DNA of 64,000 nucleotides from JAMHWF01 sp048500255 (GCA_048500255.1 JASNYH010000002.1:372001-436000); one strand, 5' to 3'; positions 43,935 through 52,967 are shown, counted from the first letter of the stretch. A program made the numbers and translations. Notes: generated from the letters alone by a model not told the origin.

Positions 43935-45443
43935 TCAGAAGCGCTCGATATCGGCGAACGGCAGCAGGCCGCGCCGGACGTGCATCTTGCCGCCCTCGGC
44001 GCAGCGGTTGAGCGTGGGCACGACCTTGCCCGGGTTGAGCAGCTCGCGCGGGTCGAAGGCGCGCTTCAACTGGCGCATCTGCTCGAGCTCCTCGGGCGCG
44101 AACTGCACGCACATCGATGCCAGCTTCTCGACGCCGACACCGTGCTCGCCGGTGATCGTGCCGCCCAGGCGCACGCTGGTCTCGAGGATGTCGGCGCCGA
44201 ACAGCTCGCAGCGGCGCAGCTGGTCGCGGTCGTTGGCGTCGTAGAGGATCAGCGGGTGCAGGTTGCCGTCGCCGGCGTGGAACACGTTGACGCAGCGCAG
44301 GCCGTACTTCTGTTCCATCTCGGCGATCGCCTGCAGGATGTCGGCGAGGCGCTTGCGCGGGATCGTCGAGTCCATGCACATGTAGTCGGGGCTGATGCGC
44401 CCGCTGGCCGGAAAGGCGTTCTTGCGCCCGCTCCAGAAGCGCAGGCGCTGCGGCTCGTCGCTGCTCACCTCGCAGCGCGTCGCGCCGGCGGCCTGCAGCA
44501 CGGCCAGCATGCGGCCGATCTCCTCGTCGACCTCCTCGGGCGTGCCGTCGCTCTCGCACAGCAGGATCGCCGCCGCGTCGAGGTCGTAGCCGGCGTGCAC
44601 GAAGTCCTCGACGGCGATCGTCATGGGCCGGTCCATCATCTCGAGGCCGGCGGGGATGATGCCCGCGGCGATGATGGCGGCGACGGCGTCGCCCGCCTTG
44701 CGGATGTCGTCGAAGCTGGCCATGATGCAGCGCGCGAGCTGCGGCTTCGGGATCAGCCGCACCGTCACTTCCGTCGTCACGGCGAGCATGCCTTCGCTGC
44801 CGATGACGACGGCCAGCAGGTCGAGCCCCGGCACGTCGAGCGCCTCGGAGCCGAACTCGACGGCCTCGCCGTCGATCGTGTAGCCGCGCACGCGCAGCAC
44901 GTTGTGCACCGTCAGGCCGTACTTCAGGCAGTGCACGCCGCCCGAGTTCTCCGCCACGTTGCCGCCGATCGTGCAGGCGATCTGGCTGCTCGGGTCGGGC
45001 GCGTAGTAGAGACCGTATTGCGACGCGGCCTCGCTGATCGCGAGGTTGCGCACGCCGCACTGCACGACGGCGGTGCGCGACACCGGGTCGACGGCGAGGA
45101 TGCGGTTGAACTTGGCCAGGCTCAGCGTCACGCCCATCGGGTGCGGCATCGCGCCGCCCGACAGGCCGGTGCCGGCGCCGCGCGCGACGACGGGCACCTG
45201 CAGCTGGTGGCAGGCGCGCAGGACGGCGGCGACCTGCTCGTCGGTCTCGGGCAGCGCGACGGCCAGCGGATGCTCGCGGTAGGCCGTCAGGCCGTCGCAC
45301 TCGTAGGGCGTCACGTCCTCGCGCTGCCACAGCAGCGCGCGCGCCGGCAACACCGACGACAGCGCGGCGACGACTTCGCTCTGGCGCTGCGCGCGTTGCG
45401 ACGCGGCCGCCGTGATCGGCTCGCTGCGCTCGGGGGCGTTCAT
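43935..45443 (-). CDS. glcD: Glycolate oxidase subunit GlcD
   Basis: The catalytic FAD subunit, 502 residues. The FAD domain carries VVARGAGTGLSGGAMPHPMG and TIGGNVAENSGGVHCLKYGL. The C-terminal FAD-oxidase domain contains NVFHAGDGNLHP and GGTITGEHGVGVEK, which supply the conserved active-site His and Glu. The Shine-Dalgarno GAGGAG precedes ATG 45443. First gene of the glc operon; no glcC regulator is adjacent. Confidence 0.95.
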   Translation of the reverse strand: MNAPERSEPITAAASQRAQRQSEVVAALSSVLPARALLWQREDVTPYECDGLTAYREHPLAVALPETDEQVAAVLRACHQLQVPVVARGAGTGLSGGAMPHPMGVTLSLAKFNRILAVDPVSRTAVVQCGVRNLAISEAASQYGLYYAPDPSSQIACTIGGNVAENSGGVHCLKYGLTVHNVLRVRGYTIDGEAVEFGSEALDVPGLDLLAVVIGSEGMLAVTTEVTVRLIPKPQLARCIMASFDDIRKAGDAVAAIIAAGIIPAGLEMMDRPMTIAVEDFVHAGYDLDAAAILLCESDGTPEEVDEEIGRMLAVLQAAGATRCEVSSDEPQRLRFWSGRKNAFPASGRISPDYMCMDSTIPRKRLADILQAIAEMEQKYGLRCVNVFHAGDGNLHPLILYDANDRDQLRRCELFGADILETSVRLGGTITGEHGVGVEKLASMCVQFAPEELEQMRQLKRAFDPRELLNPGKVVPTLNRCAEGGKMHVRRGLLPFADIERF

Positions 45444-45541
45444 CGTGTCTCCTCGCGGGGGCGGGCGACCGCTGGCACGGCCGGCATCCAGGCGCGTAGC
45501 TTACGCGTGTTCGGCGTGCGATCCGGCGCGTACACCACGCT

Positions 45542-46075
45542 TCAGCGCCGTTCGTCGGGCAGGGCAGAGGGCTTCGGCGGTCCGGGTCGTGGCGGGCGGG
45601 GCGGCTTGGGAGGACGCGGTGGCGGCACGCGCACGGCATGCGGCGGCCGCGGATGGTGCGCGACGACCGGCACGTGCACGACGGTCGGCTGGCGCGAGGC
45701 CTCGGCGCGCGCGCGCTCGGCCTCGAGCCGCGCCTGCGCCTCGGCCAGCCGCAGGCGTTCGAGTTCGCGCCGTTCGTCGCGCTCCTGCTGGTCGTCGAGC
45801 TGGCGCTGGATGCGCTCGGTCACGGCCTGCGCCTCGCGCCGCGCCGCGTCGCGGCGGAGTGCCGCGGCCTGCGCGTCCTCGGGCGCGAACTGCCAGCTGC
45901 GCTGCGTCGTCGCGCCGGCCTCGGGACGGTCGCTGATCACGATGCGCCCGTCGGGCAGGCGCTGCTGATAGATCTGCGTGCCGCCGGCCGCGCCCTGCGC
46001 GAGCGCCGACGCTGCGGCGCTGCCGAAGGTCAGCACGGCGGCCAGCGTGCGAGCGATCCGGAGCATCGATGCCAT
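45542..46075 (-). CDS. DUF4124 protein with coiled coil and Pro-rich tail
   Basis: A 177-residue exported protein with a signal peptide (about 1-27, cleavage at ALA-Q). A short DUF4124 domain (IYQQRLPDGRIVISDRPEAG) is followed by a charged coiled-coil segment (about 70-130, rich in RxxAxxE and RRELERLRLAEAQ repeats). The end is a Pro/Arg tail (PPPRPPKPPRPPRPGPPKP). DUF4124 proteins are common small envelope proteins of betaproteobacteria without a known role. It lies in the minus-strand group downstream of the FIST gene. Confidence 0.8.
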   Translation of the reverse strand: MASMLRIARTLAAVLTFGSAAASALAQGAAGGTQIYQQRLPDGRIVISDRPEAGATTQRSWQFAPEDAQAAALRRDAARREAQAVTERIQRQLDDQQERDERRELERLRLAEAQARLEAERARAEASRQPTVVHVPVVAHHPRPPHAVRVPPPRPPKPPRPPRPGPPKPSALPDERR

Positions 46076-46116
46076 CGCGATTCGATCGGGTCGCGGGTGC
46101 GTCGGTTCCCGCGCGC

Positions 46117-47331
46117 TCAGTCAGCGGCGAACGCGGTCAGCACGCCGGTGTAGCCGTAGAGGTGGTTGCGCGCGATCTCGCCGGCGGCGAAGAAGCCGAC
46201 CAGCGGCACGTCGCCGAGCGCGCGCCGCACGATTGCCAGCTCGGCCGACGGCGCGCCGAAGTGCGGGCCGCCGCGTCCCGAGCAGCTGACATAGATCGCG
46301 CCGGCGATGCGTGGCGCCGGCGCCGCGCCGCCCGACGCCGCCGGCACGTCGACGCTCGCGCCGCGCACCGCGACGCGAGCGTCGTGCAGCGACAGCGCGT
46401 CGGGTTCGAGCTCCTCGCGCACCTCGCTGCAGATGCGCACCAGGTCGCGCCGCGCCGCCTCGGTGTCGCGCTGGCAGAAGGCGAGCTGCATGCCGGGCCG
46501 CGCGACGTCGCCGATCGCGATCGCGCCGCGCCGCGGATCGATGCCCACGAGGTGGCGCACCAGCGTGTCGGTGCCGAACTGGCCGCCGCGCGCAAGCACG
46601 TCGGCGCCTTGCTCGCTCAGGCCCGCCAGCGTCTGGCGCACCGCCGGCAGCGCGCGCGCCGGCGCCGCGATGTCGATGCCGAGATCGTCGAGCAGGCAGG
46701 CCAGCGCCGGCCGATCGTCGAGCGTGGCGATCACGTTGCGCTCGGCGCCGGTGATCGTGCGCACCGGCCCGACCGGCTGGCAACCCTGCGTGACGCGCGA
46801 CACCAGCGCGACGCGCGCGCCGAACGCCACGCCCGAGACACCGCCGTCGTGCACGCCGTCGGCGATTTGCGGCGTGCGCCCGCGCCCCGACGCCAGCCCG
46901 CCGAACAGGTAGCCGCTGGCGGTGCGCGCGGCGAGCTCGGCGATCAGGTCGGCGAGCTCGGGCGTTGCCGGATCGGCATGCACCAGCGCCGTGTGCGCCG
47001 CGAAGCCGCCGAGCGGCTGCGCGCCGGAGAACACGCGCCAGTCGCTGCGCGGCAGCTCGGACAGCATCAGCGCGATGCCGGGCGCGTCGAAGTATTCGAC
47101 GCCGCCGGCGGCGACGCCGATGCCGCAGGCGCCGACCCACGACACGGCGGGCCAGCGCCGGCGCAGCTCGGCGTGCAGCGACTCGGCGTGCGCCGCATGG
47201 TGGTCGCTGAAGTAGACCCAGCCCAGCGTCGGCGCCGCGCCGGCGAGCGCGGCGTCGACCTGGCGTGCCGCCCGTTCGACCGCAATCCGCCAGTCGGCGT
47301 GAGCGGCGTGGCCGTGGACGAAGGGCTTCAT
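46117..47331 (-). CDS. FIST-domain sensory protein
   Basis: A 404-residue cytoplasmic protein. A FIST N-terminal domain spans about 20-215 (LGWVYFSDHHAAHAESLHAE, SWVGACGIGVAAGGVEYFD, GYLFGGLASGRGRTPQIADG). A FIST C-terminal domain spans about 225-385 and ends with the conserved GGPHFGAPSAELAIVRRALG and PLVGFFAAGEI. FIST domains are thought to bind small ligands such as amino acids and are usually linked to kinases or cyclases. Here no output domain is fused, so it probably acts through a partner. It starts 10 bases after phaM. Confidence 0.87.
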   Translation of the reverse strand: MKPFVHGHAAHADWRIAVERAARQVDAALAGAAPTLGWVYFSDHHAAHAESLHAELRRRWPAVSWVGACGIGVAAGGVEYFDAPGIALMLSELPRSDWRVFSGAQPLGGFAAHTALVHADPATPELADLIAELAARTASGYLFGGLASGRGRTPQIADGVHDGGVSGVAFGARVALVSRVTQGCQPVGPVRTITGAERNVIATLDDRPALACLLDDLGIDIAAPARALPAVRQTLAGLSEQGADVLARGGQFGTDTLVRHLVGIDPRRGAIAIGDVARPGMQLAFCQRDTEAARRDLVRICSEVREELEPDALSLHDARVAVRGASVDVPAASGGAAPAPRIAGAIYVSCSGRGGPHFGAPSAELAIVRRALGDVPLVGFFAAGEIARNHLYGYTGVLTAFAAD

Positions 47332-47341
47332 CGCCGCGGAC

Positions 47342-47983
47342 TCAACGGCGTCGTCGCGCGGGCGCCTTCTCGGCGGCCTTGGGCTGCACGGCGCGCGCCA
47401 CCTTGGCCGGCGTTGCCGCGGCTGCGCGCAGCGTCTGGCCGGCGGCGTCGAACGACTGCTTGACCATCGCGCCGGCGAGGTTCTTGGCGGCGTCGGTGGC
47501 CGTGTCCTTCATCGCCGTCGACGCGAGCTGCGTGAACTGCTTGGTCAGCGCGCCCCACCATTGCATCGGGTCGACGACGCCGGCGGTGCCGGCCGCCGCC
47601 GCGGCCTCGGCCTTCGCCGCCTTGCCGCGCGAGCGCGCCGGCGACTTGTTCGTGGCCGGAGCGGGCGCGGGTGCGGCCGCCGGCGCGACGATCTTGAGCG
47701 CCTCGCGCAAGTCGCCGACCTGCACGTTCATCGTCTTCAACGTCGACAGCGTCATGCGCTGCACTTCGAGCGCCTGGATCGTCGCGGCGAGCATGCGCGC
47801 GTTCTGCTCGAGCCAGAACTGCACGGTGCGCAGCTCCTCGATGCGCTTCTCGAGCTCCTCGGGGTTGAGCGTCGGCGCGACCCACTGGCCGATGCTCGGC
47901 AGCGCCGCGCCTGCATTCTTGACCAGGCCCTGCAGGAAATCGAAGCCCGGCACGAGCTTGGTGAAACTGGCGGACTCGGCCAT
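47342..47983 (-). CDS. phaM: PHA-granule regulatory protein PhaM
   Basis: A 213-residue protein of the PhaM family, which activates PHA synthase and ties polyhydroxyalkanoate granules to the nucleoid. The N-terminal part has FTKLVPGFDFLQGLVKNAG and WVAPTLNPEELEKRIEELRT, then a coiled helix (LEQNARMLAATIQALEVQRM). The C-terminal tail is Lys/Ala/Arg-rich and basic (AVQPKAAEKAPARRRR), the likely DNA-binding part. No pha biosynthesis genes are in the window. It is upstream of and likely co-transcribed with the FIST gene. Confidence 0.88.
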   Translation of the reverse strand: MAESASFTKLVPGFDFLQGLVKNAGAALPSIGQWVAPTLNPEELEKRIEELRTVQFWLEQNARMLAATIQALEVQRMTLSTLKTMNVQVGDLREALKIVAPAAAPAPAPATNKSPARSRGKAAKAEAAAAAGTAGVVDPMQWWGALTKQFTQLASTAMKDTATDAAKNLAGAMVKQSFDAAGQTLRAAAATPAKVARAVQPKAAEKAPARRRR

Positions 47984-48088
47984 GGGGTCTCTCCTCGCGG
48001 CACTGCGGTTCGACCCATTCTGCCGCGCCCCCGCCGGGCTGCCTAGGGCCCTGCGCGCAACGCAGGCCCGCGCGTCGCCGCGCGCCGA

Positions 48089-49348
48089 TCAGCCGGCATA
48101 CCGGCGTGCTGCGGCGAACATCGCGCGCACGTTCTCGACCGGCGTCTCGTCGGGGATGCCGAACGCAGTGTCGAGGATCAGGCTGCCGCCGCGGTTCCAG
48201 ATCTTGTCCACGAGATGCTTGACCGCCGCGTCGACCTCCTGCGGCGTGCCGGTGGCCATCATCGACGGCGACAGGTTGCCGCGCAGCGCGACGACGTCGC
48301 CGAGCACTTCATAGGCCTGGACGATGTCGGTGCGCTCGAACCAGTAGATGCACTTGCCGGCCGGGATGTCCTTGATGATCTCGAGCCGCTTCGTGCAGTC
48401 GGACTCCCACAACGGCATCGGGACGAGCCCGGCGTCGATCAGCTCGATCATCATCTGCCGGAACGACGGCCACCAGAACTCGCGGAACTGCTTCTCCGAC
48501 ATGAAGGCGTCGGGCGCCCAGTGGATCGGCAGGAAGACGATCGGGTTGCCCGACGCCTTGGCGTTGGCGACCGTGATGCGCACCAGGTTCTCGCGCATCA
48601 CGTCGATCGCGCGATGCAGCAGTTCCTTGTGGCGGAACAGGTCCTTCATCATCCCTGTCGCGCCGCGGAAGTAGTCGGCCAGCACGTCGTACGGCGCGCC
48701 CGAGGCGCTGCCGTGGATCAGCGGGAAGCCGAGCTCGGCCAGGCGCTGGTTGGAGCGGCCGGCGCGCGTCGCGAACTCGTCGACGACCTCGGCGGCGTCG
48801 AGCACCCTCTGCAACGCCGCGCGCAGCGAGGGCTGCGCGAGCGGGCGCAGCGCCGTGATCGCGCGGAAGTAGAACGAGCCGGCGAAGTGCGGGAACTGCT
48901 CGAAGCCCTCGAACGCGCCGAAGATCCGCGGCAGGTAGGTGCGCAGGTAGAACCCCGTCGGGTCGCGCACGAACTCGGTCAGTTCCTCGGCCTTGACGTA
49001 CTCGCGGTCGAGGTACTGGTACGGCTGATCCTCGCCCACGCCGTGCCCGGGCCATTGCAGCTGCTTGTAGTCGGCCGCCTCGAGGATGCGGCCCAGCGCC
49101 GAGCCGGCGAACAACGTCGAGACGGCGTCGGGCTCGAACTCGCGCACGGCGCGCTCGACGATGGCATCGACGCTGTCGTAGTCGAACATCAGCGCCTTGT
49201 TCGAGATGCCGCCGTACTTGGCAAGCCAGAAGGTCGCATACAGCGCGACGGGCATCCTGTCGGGCCTGCGCAGCGCGACGCAATCCATGATGCGCTGCCA
49301 GCGCGCGTCGTAGGCCGCCTGGGCGGCGTCGGGCATCGGCGGGTTCAT
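48089..49348 (-). CDS. Uroporphyrinogen decarboxylase-family protein, probable methyltransferase-like
   Basis: A 419-residue TIM-barrel protein of the UroD/MtaA/CmuA superfamily, not haem HemE. It has family C-terminal blocks (VVALRGNLSPSMMATGTPQEVDAAV, TAFGIPDETPVENVRAM). In corrinoid methyltransferases zinc is held by an HxC pair and a later Cys; here the matching stretch is WESDCTKRLEIIKDIPAGKC, with both Cys but no His at the usual place. No corrinoid protein is adjacent. Start ATG 49348; the open frame to 49456 is not protein-like. It is divergent from a LuxR-type regulator. Confidence 0.8.
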   Translation of the reverse strand: MNPPMPDAAQAAYDARWQRIMDCVALRRPDRMPVALYATFWLAKYGGISNKALMFDYDSVDAIVERAVREFEPDAVSTLFAGSALGRILEAADYKQLQWPGHGVGEDQPYQYLDREYVKAEELTEFVRDPTGFYLRTYLPRIFGAFEGFEQFPHFAGSFYFRAITALRPLAQPSLRAALQRVLDAAEVVDEFATRAGRSNQRLAELGFPLIHGSASGAPYDVLADYFRGATGMMKDLFRHKELLHRAIDVMRENLVRITVANAKASGNPIVFLPIHWAPDAFMSEKQFREFWWPSFRQMMIELIDAGLVPMPLWESDCTKRLEIIKDIPAGKCIYWFERTDIVQAYEVLGDVVALRGNLSPSMMATGTPQEVDAAVKHLVDKIWNRGGSLILDTAFGIPDETPVENVRAMFAAARRYAG

Positions 49349-49359
49349 CGTGCGAGCTT

Positions 49360-49381
49360 CGGGTTGATAGTGGTTAACCCG
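49360..49381. promoter_or_regulatory. Inverted repeat in the divergent uroD-like/luxR-like region
   Basis: CGGGTT (49360-49365) and AACCCG (49376-49381) are perfect 6-base arms with a 10-base spacer, about 16 bases centre to centre, near one and a half helical turns. It sits 12 bases upstream of the UroD-like start on the minus strand and could be the operator of the divergent LuxR-type regulator. Confidence 0.4.
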
Positions 49382-49531
49382 CGAACCGGGCGATCGCCGT
49401 GAGGGACCTTGATCTGGCGCATTGCAGCGGCAGGCGTCGTGACCACGATGAATCACTGTATTGCGCCGGCCACCCGCTGTCGGTCACCTCCGTTGGGGAC
49501 CGGCGCTCCCACTCGACCCGAAGTCAGAACC

Positions 49532-50386
49532 ATGTTGATGCGTCGTGTCACGAGCGATGGCCCGCTGCGGCTGCGCAGCAGCCATGCCCTCGATGCCGCA
49601 CTGGGGCTCGTGTCCGCCGTCGGCGACCGGCGCTTCGGCGACATCGGCATCGAGCAGCTCAATCGCCTGGCACCGATCGGATGGTGGACGGTCTACCGCC
49701 TGCACGCAGTCGCCTGCCCCGACTGGCACTTCGGCGGCAGCGTGGTGTCGAGCGAGGTGACGGCACGCGCCTGGGCCCGCTACCAGAGCGGCCTGTGGCG
49801 CGACGATCGCACATTCAGCCGCGTCTGCGAGGCCGTGGCCGGCAACGAGGCCGTGCTGAGCCACATGCACGCGACCGAGCTCGACGGCTCGCATCGCGAG
49901 CAGATCTACACCGCATTCGACCTGACGGAGCGCGCGTCGCTCGTGCGCCGGCAGCGCGACGGCAGCGTGCTGTGCGTGAACCTGTATCGAGGCGGCGGGA
50001 TGCCGCGCTTTCGCGACGACGAGCTGGACGATCTCGCCTGCATCGGCGATCTCGTGCTGCGCACCGTCGAGAGCCAGCTGCGCGTGTCCTGCGCATCGCC
50101 CGCGTCGCCGCTGGCCGACCTGCCGCGCCGCGAGCGCGAAGTCTGCGAGCGCATGCTGCGCGGCCTCACCTACGACGGCATCGCGGCCGATCTCGGCGTT
50201 TCGCCCAACACGGTCAAGACGTACCGCGATCGCGCGTTCGACCGCCTGGGCATCCACCATCGCAGCGAACTCTTCGCATTGATGCTGGGTGCGCCGGCGC
50301 ATACCGAACGCGGCGCCGAGGACGCGCGTGTCACCGGCGCAGGTGACAGACGCCGCGGGGAGGCGGCGCTAGCCTGTGCTTCGTAG
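49532..50386 (+). CDS. LuxR-type transcriptional regulator
   Basis: A 284-residue regulator. The C-terminal helix-turn-helix (about 200-260) is LPRREREVCERMLRGLTYDG followed by IAADLGVSPNTVKTYRDRAF and RLGIHHRSELFALM. The N-terminal 190 residues are not a recognised receiver or acyl-homoserine-lactone domain; they contain many Trp and His and probably sense a ligand or protein. The start is ATG 49532, since the upstream frame is not protein-like. It is divergent from the UroD-like gene, the likely target, and upstream of a Liv-type binding protein on the same strand. Confidence 0.83.
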   Translation: MLMRRVTSDGPLRLRSSHALDAALGLVSAVGDRRFGDIGIEQLNRLAPIGWWTVYRLHAVACPDWHFGGSVVSSEVTARAWARYQSGLWRDDRTFSRVCEAVAGNEAVLSHMHATELDGSHREQIYTAFDLTERASLVRRQRDGSVLCVNLYRGGGMPRFRDDELDDLACIGDLVLRTVESQLRVSCASPASPLADLPRREREVCERMLRGLTYDGIAADLGVSPNTVKTYRDRAFDRLGIHHRSELFALMLGAPAHTERGAEDARVTGAGDRRRGEAALACAS

Positions 50387-50417
50387 CGCCCCCGCCCGAT
50401 CTTCAAAAAGGAGTCCC

Positions 50418-51587
50418 ATGCCGCAGCGCCGCACCGCCCTGGTCCGCCTTTCGACACTCGTCGCCACCGCCGTGCTGGGCCTGGCCGGCCAGGCCGCGCA
50501 AGCCGACATCCACATCGGCGTGATCCTCTCGCTCACCGGCCCCGGCGCGTCGCTCGGCATCCCGGAGGAGCAGGCGCTCAAGCTCTGGCCCGACACGCTG
50601 GCCGGGCAGAAGGTGAAGTTCACCGTGCTCAACGACGCCACCGACACCACCACGGCGACGAAGAATGCGCAGCGGCTGATCACCGAGGACAAGGTCGACG
50701 CCATCCTCGGCGCCTCGCTGACGCCGACCTCGCTGGCCGTCGTCGAGATCGCCGGCGCGGCCAAGGTGCCGGTCATCTCGCTGGCCGGCGGCGGCGCCAT
50801 CGTCAATCCGCAGGACGGGCCGCGCAAGTGGGCCTTCAAGCTGAGCCCCACCGAGGCGATCAGCGTGACGATGGTGATGCAGCACATGCAGTCGCGCGGC
50901 GCGAAGACGATGGCCACGATCGGCCTCGCCACGAGCTACGGCGAAGGCTTCCTCAAGGCCACGGAGGGCATCGCCGCGGCGAAGAACGTCAAGATCCTGG
51001 CCACCGAGCGCTACAACCAGACCGACCAGAGCGTCACGGCGCAGGTGCTGAAGATCCTCGCCACCAACCCCGATGCGGTCTACATCTTCAGCGCGGGCAC
51101 GCCGGGCGCGCTGCCGCACGCCGAGCTGGTCAAGCGCGGCTACAAGGGCCTGATCTACCAGACGCAGGGCGTGGCCAACAACGACTTCCTGCGCGTGGGC
51201 GGCAAGGAGCTCGAGGGCGGCTACATGACGGTGGCGCCGGTGCTCGTCGCCGAACAGCTGCCCGAGAGCAGCCCGACGCGCAAGCCGGGCCTGGACTTCG
51301 TCAAGCGGTTCGAGGCCAAGTACGGCGCCGGCACGCGCTCGCTGTTCGCGGGCACGGCCTGGGATGCGCTGCTGCTGCTGCAGCAGGCGGCGACGGTGAG
51401 CCTCAAGAAGGCGCAGCCGGGCACGCCGGAGTTCCGCAGCGCGCTGCGCGACGCGCTCGAGGCGACGACCGACTTCGTCGCGTCGGAGGCGGTCTACAAC
51501 ATGACCGCCAACGACCACAACGGCGTCGACCAGCGCAGCCAGGTGATGGTGCGCATCGAGAAGGGCGCCTGGAAGCTGGTGCCCTGA
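50418..51587 (+). CDS. Liv-type ABC transporter substrate-binding protein
   Basis: A 389-residue periplasmic-binding protein with a signal peptide (about 1-27, ending GQAAQA-D). A type I Peripla_BP fold follows: IHIGVILSLTGPGASLGIPE, KNAQRLITEDKVDAILGASL, VPVISLAGGGAIV, TYGEGFLKATEGI-like SYGEGF, and YIFSAGTPGALPHAELVKRG. A good Shine-Dalgarno AAAAAGGAG (50406-50414) precedes ATG 50418. No permease or ATPase is adjacent, so it must use components encoded elsewhere, perhaps livHMGF at the window start. It is 31 bases after the LuxR-type gene. The ligand is likely a branched-chain or aromatic acid. Confidence 0.88.
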   Translation: MPQRRTALVRLSTLVATAVLGLAGQAAQADIHIGVILSLTGPGASLGIPEEQALKLWPDTLAGQKVKFTVLNDATDTTTATKNAQRLITEDKVDAILGASLTPTSLAVVEIAGAAKVPVISLAGGGAIVNPQDGPRKWAFKLSPTEAISVTMVMQHMQSRGAKTMATIGLATSYGEGFLKATEGIAAAKNVKILATERYNQTDQSVTAQVLKILATNPDAVYIFSAGTPGALPHAELVKRGYKGLIYQTQGVANNDFLRVGGKELEGGYMTVAPVLVAEQLPESSPTRKPGLDFVKRFEAKYGAGTRSLFAGTAWDALLLLQQAATVSLKKAQPGTPEFRSALRDALEATTDFVASEAVYNMTANDHNGVDQRSQVMVRIEKGAWKLVP

Positions 51588-51616
51588 TCGGGCGCGCAGA
51601 CGGCGCCGATTCCGGC

Positions 51617-51642
51617 GCCGCGCCATCGCCGCCTGGCGCGGC
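51617..51642. terminator. Hairpin between convergent binding-protein genes
   Basis: A perfect 9-bp stem, GCCGCGCCA (51617-51625) with TGGCGCGGC (51634-51642), and an 8-base loop. A second inverted repeat GGCGCC-N6-GGCGCC (51602-51619) overlaps it. It lies between the stops at 51587 and 51649 and could terminate both genes, though there is no T-tract. Confidence 0.45.
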
Positions 51643-51648
51643 GGCCGG

Positions 51649-52824
51649 TCAGCTGATGAAGCGCCCGTCGCTGCCGATGACCGCGACGTCGACGAAGCGG
51701 CTGCCTTCGCGCACGCCGCGGCCGTAGCCGATGCGCACGCCGCCGAGGTCGAACGATTCGATCTGCTCGAGCGCGGCGATGAGACCGGCGCGCGTCGGCG
51801 CCGGGCCGGCGCGGCGCAGGCCCTCGGCGAGCACGCGCGCGTCGACATAACCCTCGAGGCTGGGCAGCGAGTAGTCCTTCGAGCCGGCGGCCTCCATGTC
51901 GGCCTGGTAGCGGCGCACGAGCGCGTACTTGGTGGCGAAGGGCGACGGCACGACGATCGAGAAGCCGACGCCGCGCGCCAGCGCGCCGAGCTCGCGGATG
52001 TTGGGCGCGCTCATCGCGATCGACAGCCCGTAGATCGTGCTCGCGCCACCGGCCTGGCGCAGCGCGCGCACGAACAGCGGCGCCGTGCCCGCGCCCAGCC
52101 CCATGATGACGACCTGCGGCGCCGCCTGCGTGATCTCGCGCGCGGCAGGCTCGACCTCGGGGCTGATCGTGCTCGGCGTCGTCGCGATGACGGCGGGCTT
52201 GATCTTGTGCTTGTCGCAGGCGGCGTTGAATGCGGCGAGCAGGCCGGCGCCGAGCGGATCCTTGGGGTGCACGAGGCCGATCCTCGTCGTGCCCAGCGTC
52301 ACGGCGGTCGAGATCAGCTTGTCGACCTCCTGGTCGTAGTTCGCGCGCACCCAGAACGTGTTGGGCGCCGCCATGCGGCGCAGCGCCACGGTGCCCGTGT
52401 TCGGGCCGACGATCGCCAGGTCGGGCACGGCGTCCATCACGGCCGCCACTTGGCGCGTGCCCAGCGGATGCAGCAGCGCGAGCACGCCGGCATCGGCGTG
52501 GAACGCGAGGGCGTTCTTCTTCGCCAGCTCGGGATCGAAGCGGTCGTCGGCCTTCACGAGCTCGACCTTCTGGCCGTGGATGCCGCCTGCGCGATTGATG
52601 GCGTCGAAGCAGGCCGTCGAGCCCTGGAACATGCCGCCGCCGTTGACCCGCTCGGGGCCGCTGTCGGCGAACGTCGCGCCGATGCGCAGCGTCCTGCCCT
52701 GTGCGAACACGCCGGCCGGCCAGCCGAGGGCGCCGGCGGCGGCGCCGGCCAGGCAGCGCAAGGCGCTGCGCCGGCTCGTCGCCGTTCGCGAAGACGGGGG
52801 GAGCGGCACTCGGGTCGTCGACAT
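51649..52824 (-). CDS. Liv-type ABC transporter substrate-binding protein (Tat-like leader)
   Basis: A 391-residue binding protein. The leader has a twin-arginine-like SRRSALRCLAGAAAGALGWP, cleaved near VFA-Q at about 41. A type I Peripla_BP domain follows: RIGATFADSGPERVNGGGMF, HGQKVELVKADDRFDPELAK, and VVIMGLGAGTAPLFVRALRQ. The start is ATG 52824, which has GAGG six bases upstream; an ATG at 52836 lacks one. No transporter genes are adjacent. It is convergent with the other binding protein and unlike it in the leader, so the two are not recent duplicates. Confidence 0.87.
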   Translation of the reverse strand: MSTTRVPLPPSSRTATSRRSALRCLAGAAAGALGWPAGVFAQGRTLRIGATFADSGPERVNGGGMFQGSTACFDAINRAGGIHGQKVELVKADDRFDPELAKKNALAFHADAGVLALLHPLGTRQVAAVMDAVPDLAIVGPNTGTVALRRMAAPNTFWVRANYDQEVDKLISTAVTLGTTRIGLVHPKDPLGAGLLAAFNAACDKHKIKPAVIATTPSTISPEVEPAAREITQAAPQVVIMGLGAGTAPLFVRALRQAGGASTIYGLSIAMSAPNIRELGALARGVGFSIVVPSPFATKYALVRRYQADMEAAGSKDYSLPSLEGYVDARVLAEGLRRAGPAPTRAGLIAALEQIESFDLGGVRIGYGRGVREGSRFVDVAVIGSDGRFIS

Positions 52825-52961
52825 CTCTGTCCTCATCGTCGTCGGGGTTGCTCGTCGCGGGCGAGTGTGATGGCAGTGGCGTGGACGACCGGCCCGATGT
52901 GCAGTCGCGGCGTGACATATGACCGCCGTGCCGCGCGCGGATCGCGCCGCGGCGCGCCTCG

Positions 52962-52967
52962 CATAAT
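52962..52967 (+). promoter_or_regulatory. -10 element upstream of the DUF3108 gene
   Basis: CATAAT stands out in GC-rich DNA, 58 bases before the ATG at 53025. No -35 seen. Confidence 0.3.

Noticed and set aside
48089..49348. Haem biosynthesis HemE
   Set aside because: The length (419) and the metal-motif region fit the MtaA/CmuA side of the family better, and no haem genes are adjacent.
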